Of a DNA stretch of 64,000 bases, positions 16,974 to 24,672 are shown piece by piece. A program made the position numbers and the translations under genes. Each line of letters starts with the position of its first letter. The stretch's first letter is position 1. The notes below the pieces were generated by a model. The model was given only the letters and a program-made list of their open reading frames with translations, did no database searches and was not told the DNA's origin. Origin of the DNA: Oscillospiraceae bacterium. GTDB lineage: Bacteria > Bacillota > Clostridia > Oscillospirales > Acutalibacteraceae. Where the stretch lies: positions 62,001 through 126,000 of the forward strand of contig DOQR01000005.1 in NCBI GenBank assembly GCA_003514385.1. Reading direction: 5' to 3'.

Positions 16974-18122
16974 TTACATCAGCGATCTGTAGAGCTCTGC
17001 AAGCTCCGCAACGCTCGTGTCGCGCGGGTTGCCGGGGCGGCAGGCGTCGTCATATGCGGACTGCGCAAGGAACTCGACATCCTCGGGTTTGACGATTTCC
17101 TTGAGGTCGGCGGGGATTCCGACATCCTTTGCAAGCTGTCTGACTGCGTCAACAGCCGCCTTGCGGTATTCGTCAACGCTCATATTCTCCGTGCCCTCAA
17201 CGCCCATAGCCTTCGCTATGTCGCGGTATTTCTCGCCGGTCGCGGGTGCGTTGTATTCCATGACGGTCGGCAGTATTATAGCGTTTGCCACGCCGTGAGG
17301 GGTGTCATAGAGCGCGCCGAGCGGGTGAGCCATCGAGTGTACTATGCCAAGACCGACATTCGAGAAGCCCATGCCTGCGACATACTGACCGAGAGCCATG
17401 CCCTCGCGTCCCTCGGGAGTGTTTTCAACGGCACCGCGAAGCGACTTCGAGATTATCTCGATTGCCTTGAGGTGGAACATATCGCTCATTGCCCATGCGC
17501 CCTTGGTGATGTAGCCCTCGATAGCGTGGGTCAGAGCGTCCATGCCTGTTGCGGCGGTCAGTCCTTTGGGCATGGAGGACATCATGTCGGGATCGACAAC
17601 GGCGACCACCGGAATGTCGTGAACATCTACGCAGACCATCTTGCGGTTCTTTTCGGCGTCGGTGATAACATAGTTTATCGTGACTTCTGCTGCAGTTCCC
17701 GCCGTGGTCGGGACGGCGATTATCGGAACGCACTTGTTCTTTGTCGGCGCAACGCCCTCAAGGCTTCTGACATCGGCGAACTCGGGGTTCTTGATGATTA
17801 TGCCGATAGCCTTCGCGGTGTCCATCGAGGAGCCGCCGCCGATAGCTACGATGCAGTCTGCGCCGCTCGCCTTGAATGCCTCAACGCCGGACTGAACATT
17901 CTGAATGGTCGGGTTGGGCTTGATCTCGCTGAACATCTCGTATGCGATGCCAGCGTCGTCCAGAACATCTGTGACTTTCTTCGATACGCCGAACTTGATG
18001 AGGTCGGGGTCGGATGCGACGAAAGCTTTCTTGAAGCCTCTTGCGGTTATCTCTTCGGCAACCGCCTTGACTGCGCCCGCGCCGTGATATGAAGTTTCAT
18101 TGAGAACGAATCTGTTGTACAT
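16974..18122 (-). CDS. fucO: Lactaldehyde reductase (iron-containing alcohol dehydrogenase)
   Basis: 382 residues, the exact length of E. coli FucO, with long identical stretches such as NNPEFADVRSLEG-like, PTTAGTAAEVTINYVITD and GQYVAGMGFSNVGLG. The NAD-binding loop is AIGGGSSMDTAKAIG (about 95-109) and the iron ligands lie in MDALTHAIEGY and MAHPLGALYDTPHG. It reduces L-lactaldehyde from fucose or rhamnose breakdown to 1,2-propanediol, regenerating NAD+ in anaerobic growth. No fucose isomerase, kinase or aldolase is in the window, so the rest of the pathway must be elsewhere. A GGGAGGG ribosome site precedes the ATG. Confidence 0.92.
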   Translation of the reverse strand: MYNRFVLNETSYHGAGAVKAVAEEITARGFKKAFVASDPDLIKFGVSKKVTDVLDDAGIAYEMFSEIKPNPTIQNVQSGVEAFKASGADCIVAIGGGSSMDTAKAIGIIIKNPEFADVRSLEGVAPTKNKCVPIIAVPTTAGTAAEVTINYVITDAEKNRKMVCVDVHDIPVVAVVDPDMMSSMPKGLTAATGMDALTHAIEGYITKGAWAMSDMFHLKAIEIISKSLRGAVENTPEGREGMALGQYVAGMGFSNVGLGIVHSMAHPLGALYDTPHGVANAIILPTVMEYNAPATGEKYRDIAKAMGVEGTENMSVDEYRKAAVDAVRQLAKDVGIPADLKEIVKPEDVEFLAQSAYDDACRPGNPRDTSVAELAELYRSLM

Positions 18123-18269
18123 GATTTTTACCCTCCCGGATATTTTTGATAAAGCTGTATTGATAAAACTTTATCTTTTTCTTAATCCTATCATTAATTT
18201 TTAAACGCATTTTAAAGCTCGTTTAAATAAATTGTGAACACGGGAACCATCCGGGAGCAAAGTGTTGAT

Positions 18270-18491
18270 TTAAACCGTGCCGTTGTCCTGATAATCATGC
18301 AGAAGCTTCAGCAGCTCGGCGGCGTGCCGACCCTCGTCAACCGCATATTTTTGAAACATTTCTGCGGCTGTTTTGTCGTCCGAAGTTTCTTTCGCGTAGT
18401 TTTCGAAGTCGCGCACAAGCTCCGTCGAGTTCTGCCACGCCCTGAGAACTCTGTCGCGCGTGGTTATAACTATCTTTTTATCCTTGCTCAT
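18270..18491 (-). CDS. Small helical protein, rubrerythrin/coat-like
   Basis: A 73-residue, largely helical, charged protein. The C-terminal half (EMFQKYAVDEGRHAAELLKLL) looks like one helix pair of a ferritin-like bundle with an E..RHA pattern, but the protein is too short to build a full diiron site alone. AAAGGGC lies before the ATG; longer in-frame readings lack a ribosome site. It is divergent from the CotF-like gene, which has similar composition, so the two may belong to the same spore or stress function. Function unknown. Confidence 0.6.
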   Translation of the reverse strand: MSKDKKIVITTRDRVLRAWQNSTELVRDFENYAKETSDDKTAAEMFQKYAVDEGRHAAELLKLLHDYQDNGTV

Positions 18492-18620
18492 TTTGTCAGC
18501 CCTTTCGTTTTTTGTTATTATGCCCGATACGCCGCGGAAAAATATCGGCGGAGAGTGTATAAAATTTGCCCTGCCGCCGAAAACTAATCTCCGAAGCCAA
18601 AATTGAAAGGAGAAGCATAT

Positions 18621-19076
18621 ATGCAGCTTACACAGAAAGAAAAGGAATTGCTCAAGGATCTCAAGGGACAGGAGAAGCTCTGCGTCGAGAAATATTCTCA
18701 GCATGCCGCGGCGGCAAATGATGAACAGCTCAGCCAGCTTCTGAACTACCTCGGCGGTGTTGAGCAGAGGCACTTAGATATTATCACAAAAATCGACAGC
18801 GGCGAGATTCCTCAGCCCGTAGCAGGGGAGGCGGCTCCGAAAAATGATTTCAAGCAGACCTATTCGGTCAGCGAAACGCAGGAAAAGAAGAACGACTGCT
18901 ATATCTGTTCCGACCTGCTCGCCACCGAAAAGCACGCCTCCGCGCTCTATGACACGTGCATCTTCGAGTTCAAGAACGAACAGCTCAGAACGGTTCTCAA
19001 CTCCATTCAGCGCGAGGAGCAGGAGCACGGCAAGAAAATATATGACTATATGTCCGCGAACAATATGTATTCGTGA
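18621..19076 (+). CDS. Spore coat protein CotF-like, ferritin-like fold
   Basis: 151 residues, four predicted helices: two with LTQKEKELLKDLKGQEKLCVEKY and QLLNYLGGVEQRHLDII, a middle linker, and a second pair with CSDLLATEKHASALYDTCIFEF and LRTVLNSIQREEQEHGKKI. This repeat of E-x-Y and E-x-x-H patterns is characteristic of the CotF/ferritin-like spore coat family of Clostridia. The ATG at 18621 has AAAGGAG upstream. A terminator follows directly. It is the only hint of sporulation in the window. Confidence 0.75.
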   Translation: MQLTQKEKELLKDLKGQEKLCVEKYSQHAAAANDEQLSQLLNYLGGVEQRHLDIITKIDSGEIPQPVAGEAAPKNDFKQTYSVSETQEKKNDCYICSDLLATEKHASALYDTCIFEFKNEQLRTVLNSIQREEQEHGKKIYDYMSANNMYS

Positions 19077-19080
19077 TGCA

Positions 19081-19108
19081 AAAGGCCGTCCCTCGGGGCG
19101 GTCTTTTA
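19081..19108 (+). terminator. Terminator after the CotF-like gene
   Basis: AAAGGCCGTCCC pairs with GGGGCGGTCTTT (G-U pairs allowed) over a TC loop, then TTA. Confidence 0.75.
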
Positions 19109-19117
19109 CATAAGCCC

Positions 19118-19146
19118 TTGACCGTCGGGCGCGATTGTGATATCCT
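19118..19146 (+). promoter_or_regulatory. Promoter of the acyltransferase-like gene
   Basis: TTGACC, 17-bp spacer, TATCCT, 38 bp before the ATG at 19184. Confidence 0.65.
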
Positions 19147-19183
19147 TGCAGTGTGAAAAATATGATTTGACGGAGTGAAGGAA

Positions 19184-20080
19184 ATGACAGTCAGCGCAAA
19201 CGAAAGCAGAAAAATAATGGAGCGTATCGGCTTCCCGCAGGAGGCTGTAGACACTATCGGCGATTGCACCGAAAGAGTGTCCGAAAACGCGGATTTCAAC
19301 GCCCTTGTCGATGAGTTCATCGCCCATCCCGAGAACCTCGACAGCGTGCTCGAAAGACTCAAGGCGCTCAGCGAACAGCTCGGCGAAAATGAGTATACAA
19401 TGAATATGTGCCTGCTCCTCGGCGCGTGCCCCGCGCTGCGCGAGCGCTATGCCGAGAAGGGTATCGACGAGGCGATATTCTGGAAGAGCATTGAGGATAT
19501 GCGCTGGAAGCTTCGCGAGTGCATGGACTGCGAAGAGGTCTGGGGCACTTTCGTCCCGCATTGGTACAGGGGCTTTTTTGAGATGACCCGCTTCGGACTC
19601 GGCAGATTCCAGTTCGAGGAGGCGGACTTTGACGCCGATTACTATGAGAAGTGCGGTAACACCCTCAAACGTGGTGACACGGTCATAAACTTCCATATCC
19701 CCTCGGCAGGACCGTTGACCGATGAGAAGAGACTTGATTCATATAAGCAGGCATATAAGTTCTTCGGCGGCAAGGACGGCGAGCCCATGGCGTTCGTGTG
19801 CGGCTCGTGGCTGCTCTATGAGGGGCACAGGGAGTTCCTGCCCGAAAACAGCAACATACTTCGCTTCATGGACGATTTTGATATAATCAGAAGCGCCGAC
19901 AGAGAGAAGTTCAGCGACGGCTGGCGCGTGTTCGGAAAATACAGCAACGGACCCGTTGATGACCTGCCCGAGGATACTTCTATAAGGCGCGCATTCAAGC
20001 AGAGACTTCAGCAGGGCAAGCCCACCGGCTACGGCTACGGCGTGTTCTTCTTCGACGGCGAAAAGATACTCGGCAAATAA
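19184..20080 (+). CDS. Acyltransferase-domain protein (GNAT-C/DUF5596-like)
   Basis: 298 residues, soluble and acidic. The N-terminal half is helical; the C-terminal half is mixed and includes GDTVINFHIPSAGPLT followed by AFVCGSWLLY and GYGYGVFFFDG. This resembles the widespread Clostridia family annotated as acyltransferase domain-containing protein (helical N-terminus plus GNAT-like C-terminus). No experimentally known substrate is recalled. The ATG at 19184 is used because GGAG lies 8 bases upstream; the GTG at 19175 would overlap that ribosome site. It is monocistronic with its own promoter, before the tRNA genes. Confidence 0.65.
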   Translation: MTVSANESRKIMERIGFPQEAVDTIGDCTERVSENADFNALVDEFIAHPENLDSVLERLKALSEQLGENEYTMNMCLLLGACPALRERYAEKGIDEAIFWKSIEDMRWKLRECMDCEEVWGTFVPHWYRGFFEMTRFGLGRFQFEEADFDADYYEKCGNTLKRGDTVINFHIPSAGPLTDEKRLDSYKQAYKFFGGKDGEPMAFVCGSWLLYEGHREFLPENSNILRFMDDFDIIRSADREKFSDGWRVFGKYSNGPVDDLPEDTSIRRAFKQRLQQGKPTGYGYGVFFFDGEKILGK

Positions 20081-20100
20081 CGAAAAATTTAAAAAAATTG

Positions 20101-20129
20101 TTGACAACCGGCTCGTTTTTTGATATCAT
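20101..20129 (+). promoter_or_regulatory. Promoter of the tRNA pair
   Basis: TTGACA, 17-bp spacer, TATCAT, 31 bp before the first tRNA. Confidence 0.8.
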
Positions 20130-20160
20130 AGCTGTTGTCGCACGGGAGTGCGACACATAA

Positions 20161-20237
20161 GGGCCACTAGCTCAGTTGGTTAGAGCACTCGGCTCATAAC
20201 CGAATGGTCCGGGGTTCGAGTCCCTGGTGGCCCACCA
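20161..20237 (+). tRNA. tRNA-Met (anticodon CAT)
   Basis: Cloverleaf is complete: acceptor GGGCCAC/GTGGCCC, D arm GCTC...GAGC, anticodon loop CTCATAA, T arm with TTCGAGT, and encoded CCA. The outer anticodon-stem pair is a C-A mismatch. It lacks the unpaired first acceptor base and GGG/CCC anticodon stem of an initiator, so it is elongator Met, or possibly Ile2 if the C is converted to lysidine; sequence alone does not settle this. Confidence 0.93.
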
Positions 20238-20238
20238 A

Positions 20239-20261
20239 GAAGCGCCGATTTTCGGCGCTTC
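20239..20261 (+). other. Perfect hairpin between the two tRNAs
   Basis: GAAGCGCCGA-TTT-TCGGCGCTTC, a 10-bp perfect stem without a following T run. It probably helps processing or attenuates read-through between the two tRNAs rather than terminating. Confidence 0.55.
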
Positions 20262-20269
20262 ACAAATAT

Positions 20270-20345
20270 AGGGGTATAGCTCAGTTGGTAGAGCAGCGGT
20301 CTCCAAAACCGCGTGCCGAGGGTTCAAGTCCTTCTGCCCCTGCCA
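20270..20345 (+). tRNA. tRNA-Trp (anticodon CCA)
   Basis: Acceptor AGGGGTA/TGCCCCT, D arm GCTC...GAGC, anticodon stem GCGGT/ACCGC with loop CTCCAAA, T arm GAGGG/CCTTC, discriminator G and encoded CCA. The discriminator G is the expected Trp identity base. Its last 21 bases are repeated 171 bp downstream. Confidence 0.95.
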
Positions 20346-20348
20346 AAA
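20325..20348 (+). repeat. tRNA-Trp 3'-end repeat, copy 1
   Basis: A 24-bp segment starting CAAGTCCTTCTGCCCC and running through the CCA end into AAA, identical to 20496-20519. Copy 1 is within the functional tRNA. Confidence 0.9.
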
Positions 20349-20382
20349 CAAAAAGACACCTGCGGGTGTCTTTTTGTTTTGG
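20343..20382 (+). terminator. Terminator after tRNA-Trp, 18-bp perfect stem
   Basis: CCAAAACAAAAAGACACC pairs without mismatch to its complement across the loop TGCG. The stem begins with the CCA end of the tRNA itself, so terminator and mature 3' end compete for the same bases. Confidence 0.88.
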
Positions 20383-20495
20383 CTCGGATTGAATAATTTG
20401 AACACTCGGCACGCGGAGCGTGTCGAGGGGTGCGGGTCTCCGGTGGAGACCTCTGCACGAAGTGCAGAAGCACCGACCGAGCCGGCAGGCGAGAC
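20383..20495. other. Palindrome-rich non-coding spacer
   Basis: No gene. It holds several close hairpins: CTCGGCACGC/GCGTGTCGAG, GGTCTCC/GGAGACC and CTGCACG/GTGCAG. The cluster separates the two tRNA-Trp 3'-end copies. It may be a structured repeat family or a remnant of an integrated element. Confidence 0.6.
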
Positions 20496-20519
20496 CAAGT
20501 CCTTCTGCCCCTGCCAAAA
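20496..20519 (+). repeat. tRNA-Trp 3'-end repeat, copy 2 (att-like)
   Basis: Identical over 24 bp to 20325-20348 but without the rest of the tRNA. Duplication of a tRNA 3' end is the usual footprint of site-specific integration; here the interval is only about 150 bp. Confidence 0.85.
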
Positions 20520-20555
20520 AGAAACAGTCACCATTTTGGTGACTGTTTCTTTTTT
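20516..20555 (+). terminator. Second terminator, 17-bp perfect stem
   Basis: AAAAAGAAACAGTCACC pairs with its perfect complement over ATTTT and ends in T6. It follows repeat copy 2 in the same way that the first terminator follows copy 1, but the stem sequence is different. Confidence 0.85.
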
Positions 20556-20715
20556 GTTAGACAAAACTTGTCCGAGGCACGCGCGTGCCGGGCTTCGTCG
20601 CCGAGCGCTGCCGGTGGCAGATGCAGCGAGGCGAGGATGGCGCAGCGGTCAAAATTTATTGCCGCTCCAAGGCGGAATAAATTTTGGGAATCGCTTAATT
20701 ACTCTTGAAGAAGCA
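20556..20715. other. Non-coding stretch with palindromes
   Basis: No supported gene. It contains GGCACGC/GCGTGCC, CTGCC-GGT-GGCAG and a long stem AAAATTTATTGCCGC/GGCGGAATAAATTTT (one mismatch). Base composition drops sharply to AT-rich immediately after, at the start of the orphan fragment. Confidence 0.55.
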
Positions 20716-20991
20716 ATGATTTATGGTAGAAGCGGTGATATTGAAAAGGCAAGTGAGCTGTTTAACAAATACTATCAAAATGCACTTAACGAATATAACG
20801 TGGATGTTGAAAATGGAATAGAGACTTATTTGCATAAGGGTGAGAGAATGGTCTACCGTAATACAAAAACAGGAAAAACAGAAACAATCATAGCAGACAA
20901 AGACGGGTATGTTGTTACTTATTGTGCGAATCGCTGCCATATCGATTACCTTGAAACTTTAGCAACACAACTTGGAATAGCATTGAAATAA
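20716..20991 (+). pseudogene. AT-rich orphan fragment, possibly acquired
   Basis: The open frame from ATG 20716 gives 91 residues (MIYGRSGDIEKASELFNKYY... ending QLGIALK), and the frame extends upstream through palindromes without a real start. The middle reads RMVYRNTKTGKTETIIADKDGYVVTY, a beta-rich segment like those at the ends of polymorphic or contact-dependent toxin proteins and some phage proteins. GC is clearly lower than that of its neighbours. There is no good ribosome site. I read it as the 3' remnant of an acquired gene next to the tRNA-Trp repeat; identity is not established. Confidence 0.4.
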
Positions 20992-21376
20992 TATAAAGGA
21001 GTGGCTGATTCGATTTCTGATGCTAAAGTGCAGTAAAAAGTGAGTAAATTTAAAATTGCACGGCTGAATTCAATAACGGTAACACACTGAGCTGACAAGA
21101 TGAAACGCCCTCTTGATATATTTCTAATAATAAAAATAATGCGAGGGTTCAAAAACATACAGCAAATTTGAAAGAATATCTTTTTTATAACCCATTCACA
21201 AAACTCCTGTGCGTCAGCTCGGGAGTTTTACTTTGTTATGTTAACTACACGATAGTTTCGCCACCTCCAACGCATATTGACTTTTACCCATGAATATGCT
21301 ATTGTAAATATTAGATAAAAATTTATTTAATATTTTGCGATATAATGTATATATTGCGGGAATTGGGAGGCGCGCT
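20992..21376. other. AT-rich non-coding stretch
   Basis: No gene seen. It continues the low-GC tract of the orphan fragment. One terminator-like hairpin (21200-21229) is listed separately. A TATAAT at 21341-21346 lies 31 bp before the next start codon but has no clear -35. Confidence 0.6.
21200..21229 (+). terminator. Hairpin in the AT-rich tract
   Basis: AAAACTCC pairs with GGAGTTTT over a 14-base loop. The T run is short; weak terminator. Confidence 0.5.
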
Positions 21377-22221
21377 ATGTCAAAAATCTTGTCTTTTATC
21401 ATGTCCGCCGTTATGATATTCTACTATCTTCTCGGCTTCGGCTCGATAAAAACCGACGGCGATTATACAGTCGTGCGAACCGATAAGCTCAATTCCGTGC
21501 TGTCACTCTATGCCACGGCTATGACGGCGAGAATTTCTACTGCTCCGACGCGATAACTGCGGTGAATTTCACGGGGCTCTCGAAGTTCGACAATGAAATG
21601 AACTGCCTGAAGGTCAGGACGAATGCCGTGCCGAAAGAGTTCATCGAGAAGTACGGCAGCAATCACATCGGCGGCATCGACTGCGCCAACGGCTATATAT
21701 ACGCGCCTGTCGAGGGCAAGGTTGACGGAAAGCATCTATATAATTTCATCCTGCTCTATGACTGCAAAACGCTCAAATATACCGGGATATATTATGATAT
21801 GTCGAGCGAGTATCTGACCGACGGCATCCCGTGGTGCGCGATAGACAGGGAAAACGGATATCTCTACACCTCGCAGTTCCACAATGTCGGCGAGATACTT
21901 CAATATGACCTCGAAACAATGACTTTCCTGCGCGCGATACCGCTCGAAGAGAAGCTCGACAGAATACAGGGCGGCTCGGTCTATAATGGCATGCTTTATC
22001 TCTCCTATGACGCGGCGAACAGCACTCAGGAGCAGATAATCGCGGTCGATCCGAACACCGGCTCGGTTCGCGTGGAGTTCACAAGATATTGCCCGAACTA
22101 TGACAACGAGGCGGAGGATGTCTGCGTTTATCCCATGGAGGACGGCTCGCTGTTCCATGTTGTCGATTACGATAAGCTCATCAACGCGAATGTGAGCCAC
22201 TATAAGCCCGCAGAGGGCTGA
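21377..22221 (+). pseudogene. Frameshifted membrane-anchored repeat protein
   Basis: The start is good: GGGAGG then ATG, and MSKILSFIMSAVMIFYYLLG gives a signal anchor. The first frame runs to a stop at 21556, but from about 21510 the sense continues in another frame (GYDGENFYCSDAITAVNFTG, starting near 21520) and runs on to 22221. A single-base indel near 21505-21515 explains this. The second part has repeated short units such as GGIDCANGYIYAPVEG, CAIDRENGYLYTSQF and GGSVYNGMLYLSYD, suggesting a beta-propeller-like fold. It may be a pseudogene or a sequencing error; function unknown. Confidence 0.65.
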
Positions 22222-22268
22222 ATTTCCGAAGCTATTTTTATTCAAATATAAAGGAAGAGGTGGAGTTT

Positions 22269-23864
22269 ATGGCAACATTACTTAAAAACTGCAGGATCTA
22301 CGATGGAACGGGCAGCGACGCCGTGAACGGCAGCGTTCTGTTCGAGGGAGACAGAATAATTGAAGTGGGCGATGTTGACGAGAGACGTGCCGACCGCGTT
22401 ATCGACCTCGAGGGCAGGTCGCTCGCCTCCGGCTTTATCGATCCCCATTCCCACAATGACTGGTTCGCCATAAAGACGGAACCGCTCAAATATTTTGAGC
22501 CGTTTATCCGCCAGGGCATAACCACATTCGTGACCGGAAACTGCGGCCTTTCCGCCATCGGCTTTGACGATGATACGCCCTATAAAGACAAGATAGGCGG
22601 CGGCCTTTTCTTCTTCAACGGCACTACCGGGAAATACGGCTCTATAAAAGAATTCAACGCCGCTATAGACAGAAATATGCCCTGCAATATCGCAACGCTC
22701 GTGGGTCATTGCTCGGCGCGTGCATCTGTTTCCGGATATGAAAACAGAAAGCTCTCGGCGCAGGAGGAGGAGAAAATGCTCGGCATCCTCGAAGATAACC
22801 TGCGCGACGGCGCGGCGGGCGTCTCGCTCGGTCTGATGTATGAGCCGGGGCTCTACGCCGACACAGAGGAGCTCAAAAAAGTTGTCAAGCTCTGCTGTAA
22901 GTATAATAAGCCGCTCACCGTCCATCCGAGGGCGGAGAGCAAAGTCTCAATGTCCTATGATTCGCTTTTCGGACGTTCGCATCTGCTCAGAGCCGAGGAT
23001 GAGCTCGTTGAAATATCAAAGGGTACGAACCTCAAGCTCCAGCATTCGCACGCGATATTTGTCGGCCGCCAGTCGTTCGGCGACAAGGATGAGTTCGTCG
23101 CCATTCAGAATAGTCTGCGCGAAAACGGCGTCGATGCGATGTTCGATATATATAACGAAACTCTGGGCGTGTCCGTCATAACGGTCGTGCTCCCCGTGTG
23201 GTATCAGGGAATGAGCAAAGAGGAGCGCAAAAAGCCGCTCAACAAGCTCAAACTCAGCGTGCTCATCAAGGCGACGAGCATACTTCTCGGATTCGGCTTC
23301 AAAGATATTCAGATAGCGTATATCGGTCCGGGATATGAGAAATACGAGGGCAAGACCGTCCACGAGATAGCAAAGGAGAACGGAAAATCGGATCTCGATA
23401 TGTATCTCCAGCTCTGCGAGGAGAGCGACTTCAAGGGCAGGGTCAATATGGGACCGTACAGCACTCCAGAGATAATCCGCGAGTTCGAGCATAACCCCAA
23501 CTGCCTCTACATGACTGATGCGTGGGTCGAGGATTTCGGCGTTCAGAACCCGGCTATCTATGACTGCTATCCGAAGTTCCTGCGCGATTCTCTCAGAGGT
23601 ACGGGCGACACTCTGCCCAACACCGTCCGCCGCATGACCGGCGCGACCGCCGACAGATTCATGCTCAAAGACCGCGGATATGTAAAACCCGGCTATTTCG
23701 CCGATTTCACCGTGTTCGATGAGGACGAGACGAAGAACGCAACGCCCGATCAGACGAAGTCTTTCGGCATAAAGAAAGTGTTTATCAACGGCGAGCTCGT
23801 GCTCGATAACGATGAACTCAACAAGTCCGCGCTCAAAACCACAGGCCGTGCGCTGACAGTGTGA
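22269..23864 (+). CDS. N-acyl-D-amino-acid deacylase family amidohydrolase
   Basis: 531 residues. It has the amidohydrolase_3/D-aminoacylase layout: an N-terminal beta-sandwich strand, first metal motif DPHSHNDW, the FVTGNCG strand (a usual metal-cysteine position), VTLVGH-like ATLVGHCSARA, HPRAES, LQHSHAIFVGR and a C-terminal FADFTVFD return of the small domain. Enzymes of this family release free D-amino acids or cleave N-acyl or dipeptide-like substrates in the cytoplasm. ATG 22269 has GGAAGAGG 8 bases upstream; the GTG at 22260 overlaps it. A HEAT protein gene follows after 23 bp. Confidence 0.87.
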   Translation: MATLLKNCRIYDGTGSDAVNGSVLFEGDRIIEVGDVDERRADRVIDLEGRSLASGFIDPHSHNDWFAIKTEPLKYFEPFIRQGITTFVTGNCGLSAIGFDDDTPYKDKIGGGLFFFNGTTGKYGSIKEFNAAIDRNMPCNIATLVGHCSARASVSGYENRKLSAQEEEKMLGILEDNLRDGAAGVSLGLMYEPGLYADTEELKKVVKLCCKYNKPLTVHPRAESKVSMSYDSLFGRSHLLRAEDELVEISKGTNLKLQHSHAIFVGRQSFGDKDEFVAIQNSLRENGVDAMFDIYNETLGVSVITVVLPVWYQGMSKEERKKPLNKLKLSVLIKATSILLGFGFKDIQIAYIGPGYEKYEGKTVHEIAKENGKSDLDMYLQLCEESDFKGRVNMGPYSTPEIIREFEHNPNCLYMTDAWVEDFGVQNPAIYDCYPKFLRDSLRGTGDTLPNTVRRMTGATADRFMLKDRGYVKPGYFADFTVFDEDETKNATPDQTKSFGIKKVFINGELVLDNDELNKSALKTTGRALTV

Positions 23865-23887
23865 AATATTATAAGGAACTCTAAACC

Positions 23888-24547
23888 ATGCAAACCGCAA
23901 CCGACAAAAAGATAGATTTTCTAAACGACCTTGAGGGTACAAATATCGACAGCTCCGTATATCCCGAACTTGAAAGGCTCTCGCGTGACCGTGATCCCGA
24001 GATTCGCAACAGGGTCGCGCAGGTGCTGGGCGGTGCGCGCGGCGAATATACAGATATTTTGCTGCGCCTTCTGAATGACCGGGATGAGCTCGTGAGGGTC
24101 AATGCCTGCGATTCTCTGAGCGGAACCGACAGCCGCGAGGCGATAAACGGACTTGAAAAGCATATCGCCGACAGCTCGGAACTTGTCCGCGGATATGTGT
24201 ATTCGTCACTGTACGATACCGCGTCAATGAATCCGGCGGCTTATAAGAGCGAGGTGCGCGCTCTGCTTCTGTCTGCTTGTAAAGACGAAAAATCAGATCG
24301 GGCGGGAGCTATATTGGCTTGTTCGCTGTATGCATTGGGTGAAGCCGATGCGGCGAATAAAATAAAATCATACATATCCTCCGAGGACTGTTATGTGAGA
24401 AACGCCGCCGTTCAACAGCTTCACGCCATTTGCGGCGATGCGGATATTTCTTGCTTCCGCAAAGACCTGCAGGCGCAGTATCACAAGGAGTCGGTCGGGT
24501 TTGTAAAAGATGCGCTTGAGAGTCTTTTGGAAGATATCCCGGCATAG
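23888..24547 (+). CDS. HEAT-repeat protein
   Basis: 219 residues made of about five helical HEAT-like repeats, for example SRDRDPEIRNRVAQVLGG, LNDRDELVRVNACDSLSG and SSELVRGYVYSSLYD, each about 30 residues. Such proteins act as scaffolds or adaptors; no enzyme motif is visible. It is likely co-transcribed with the D-aminoacylase-type gene upstream and followed by a clear terminator. Specific role unknown. Confidence 0.75.
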   Translation: MQTATDKKIDFLNDLEGTNIDSSVYPELERLSRDRDPEIRNRVAQVLGGARGEYTDILLRLLNDRDELVRVNACDSLSGTDSREAINGLEKHIADSSELVRGYVYSSLYDTASMNPAAYKSEVRALLLSACKDEKSDRAGAILACSLYALGEADAANKIKSYISSEDCYVRNAAVQQLHAICGDADISCFRKDLQAQYHKESVGFVKDALESLLEDIPA

Positions 24548-24564
24548 CACAGTGAAATTGCATC

Positions 24565-24600
24565 AAAGAGCGTTCTCCGAAAAGAGGACGCTCTTTCGTC
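24565..24600 (+). terminator. Terminator after the HEAT gene
   Basis: AAAGAGCGTTCTC pairs with GAGGACGCTCTTT over CGAAAA, followed by a CGTCTTT tail. Confidence 0.8.
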
Positions 24601-24608
24601 TTTCCGTC

Positions 24609-24638
24609 TTGCTTCTTAGCCGTGCAATCTGATAGAAT
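24609..24638 (+). promoter_or_regulatory. Promoter of the broken glycosidase gene
   Basis: TTGCTT, 18-bp spacer, TAGAAT, 34 bp before the ATG at 24673. Confidence 0.5.
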
Positions 24639-24672
24639 AGACTCATTAGCAGTGAATTTTTGGAGGACAACT

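Noticed and set aside
20239..20261. The hairpin between the two tRNAs as a terminator.
   Set aside because: No T run follows, and both tRNAs share one promoter; tRNA-Trp would otherwise lack a promoter.
20374..20715. A coding region reading through the palindromic spacer after tRNA-Trp.
   Set aside because: The frame crosses two strong terminators and hairpins, has no start signals and no recognisable protein sequence before about 20700.
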